From NCBI GenBank assembly GCA_945910005.1, contig CAMDTW010000240.1:248001-312000 (forward strand): a stretch of 64,000 nt of DNA, read 5' to 3'. Below are positions 63,329 through 64,000 of the stretch, piece by piece. Position numbers and translations under genes: made by a program. This DNA comes from Isoperla grammatica. Its lineage: Eukaryota > Arthropoda > Insecta > Plecoptera > Perlodidae. Positions within the stretch are counted from its first letter, which is position 1, and each line of letters opens with the position of its first letter. The notes beneath the pieces are model-generated. The model did not search any database, had not been told where the DNA came from, and was given only the letters and a program-made list of their open reading frames with translations.

Positions 63329-63900
63329 AATTTGTCCATTTCGTCACATTTCGATAACTTCTATAGAAGTTACACCCTCCGTTGAAAAATAAGAATTATA
63401 TTTTGCATTCTTCAAGAGTATTATGAAAATGCATAAATTGAGTTTTTTGGTCGTTTTTGGTTAAAATATGGATAAAATATAGAAATTGGCTGATTTCAGT
63501 CTATCTACCACAAACTTCGAGTTTTAAGAGGAATCTTGCATACAGCTGGGATTCCTAAGTGTTTCAACCAAAGTTGACAAATCGTTGTTTAAGAGCGTTT
63601 CAGGCTCCAATAAGCACAATTTGTCCATCTCGTCACATTTCGATTACTTCTATAGAAGTTACACCCTCCGTTGAAACATAAGAATTATAGGCTGCATTCT
63701 TCAAGAGTATAATGAAAATGCATAAATTGAGTTTTTTCGTCGTTTTTGGTTAAAATATGCATAAAATATAGAAATTGGCTGATTTTAGTCTATCTACAAC
63801 AAACTTCCAGTTTTAAGAGGAATCTTGCATACGGCTTGGATTCCTAAGGGTTTCAACCAAATTGCACAAATCGTTGTTTTAGAGCGTTTCAGGCTCCAAT

Positions 63901-64000
63901 AAGCACACTTTGTCCATTTCGTCACATTTCGATAACTTCTATAGAAGTTACACCCTCCGTTGAAAAATAAGAATTATAGGCTGCATTCTTCAAGAGTATA
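63901..64000 (+). repeat. Start of a further D unit (cut by the window end)
   Basis: The unit begins with the D boundary marker AAGCACACTTTGTCC. It reads CCGTTG and AGGCTGC, where D2 and D3 at the same place read CCGTCG and AGGTTGC, so the next unit is already slightly different. Confidence 0.7.

Larger units (their letters stand above)
54329..63900 (+). repeat. HOR unit D3 (30 monomers plus inserted element)
   Basis: The two ends match D2: 54329 downstream for about one monomer, and about 60100-63900 with offset 9572-9573. The TTCGACGTTTTTGG marker is at 60812, and TTTCATCTATC near 60857 lacks one base. The middle holds seven more monomers than D2. The CGTCGATTTTT...AGGCATAAAA monomer type occurs twice there, at 55322 and 58211, 2889 bp apart (ten monomers), which suggests an internal duplication. 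AAAAAGAGAATT near 55838 has lost two bases. Confidence 0.84.
1..64000. repeat. Tandem satellite array, about 289-bp monomer
   Basis: The same roughly 289-bp sequence recurs without a break except for three inserted elements. Copy starts (AAGCACAATTTG) fall at 1, 289, 578, 866, 1154, 1442, 1731 and so on. I estimate 212 complete monomers. Every copy reads in the same direction; I saw no inverted segment. Each monomer runs through a TTTCGTCACATTTCG block, an 18-bp dyad or its degenerate form, GTTGAAAAATAA or GTCGAAAAATAA, two ATGCATAAA motifs 39 bp apart, TTCGTCGTTTTTGG, GGCTGATTT, CTACCACAAACTTCC, GGGATTCCTAAGG, and GTTTTAGAGCGTTTCAGG. Common two-state positions include CCGTCG/CCGTTG, ATAAAAAATAG/ATAAAATATAG and AAAGTTGACAAATCG/AAATTGCACAAATCG. 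Long HOR-structured arrays are typical of centromeric or other constitutive heterochromatin; that location is inferred. Confidence 0.97.

Noticed and set aside
1..64000. CRISPR array
   Set aside because: The period is about 289 bp and the whole unit is conserved, with no alternation of short repeats and unique spacers.

Overview
The whole window is eukaryotic satellite DNA. I see no protein-coding gene, tRNA, rRNA or CRISPR array. About 212 head-to-tail copies of an AT-rich monomer of roughly 289 bp fill it from the first base to the last. All copies are in the same orientation, and each is taken here to begin at AAGCACAATTTG. The only non-satellite DNA is a 900-901 bp element with terminal inverted repeats, present three times (45304-46204, 52857-53756, 62429-63328). 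An array this long and pure, with multi-monomer higher-order repeats (HORs), is what is found at centromeres, pericentromeres or heterochromatic knobs and sex chromosomes. The species cannot be identified from the sequence. I favour an animal or plant nuclear genome assembled from long reads, and I did not recognise the satellite family.

Layout. HOR family A is a 16-monomer, about 4607 bp unit: A1 1-4606, A2 4607-9212, a broken start of a third copy 9213-10079, a diverged copy A3 15852-20755, and a well conserved copy A4 20756-25072 that has lost one monomer and runs into a partial copy at 25073-25938. Family B is a 10-monomer, 2890 bp unit in tandem: 10080-12969 and 12970-15851. Family C is a 25-monomer, 7220 bp unit at 26805-34024, followed by a nearly identical 26-monomer copy at 34025-41537. 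Family D carries the inserted element once per unit: D1 39514-46776 (22 monomers; its first 2 kb is also the end of C2), D2 46777-54328 (23 monomers), D3 54329-63900 (30 monomers) and the first 100 bases of D4.

Monomers fall into two main sequence classes. Class I carries a perfect 18-bp palindrome. Class II has a disrupted palindrome and a different middle section. Many monomers are mosaics of the two. Class order is conserved between HOR copies and even between families, so A, B, C and D look like successive overlapping segmental amplifications of one older array. The inserted element sits at the same base of the same monomer type in all three D units, while paralogous empty sites exist in A and C. 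It therefore inserted once and was then copied with the satellite. It has no transposase reading frame. Short open frames across the array are chance frames repeated by the tandem structure.
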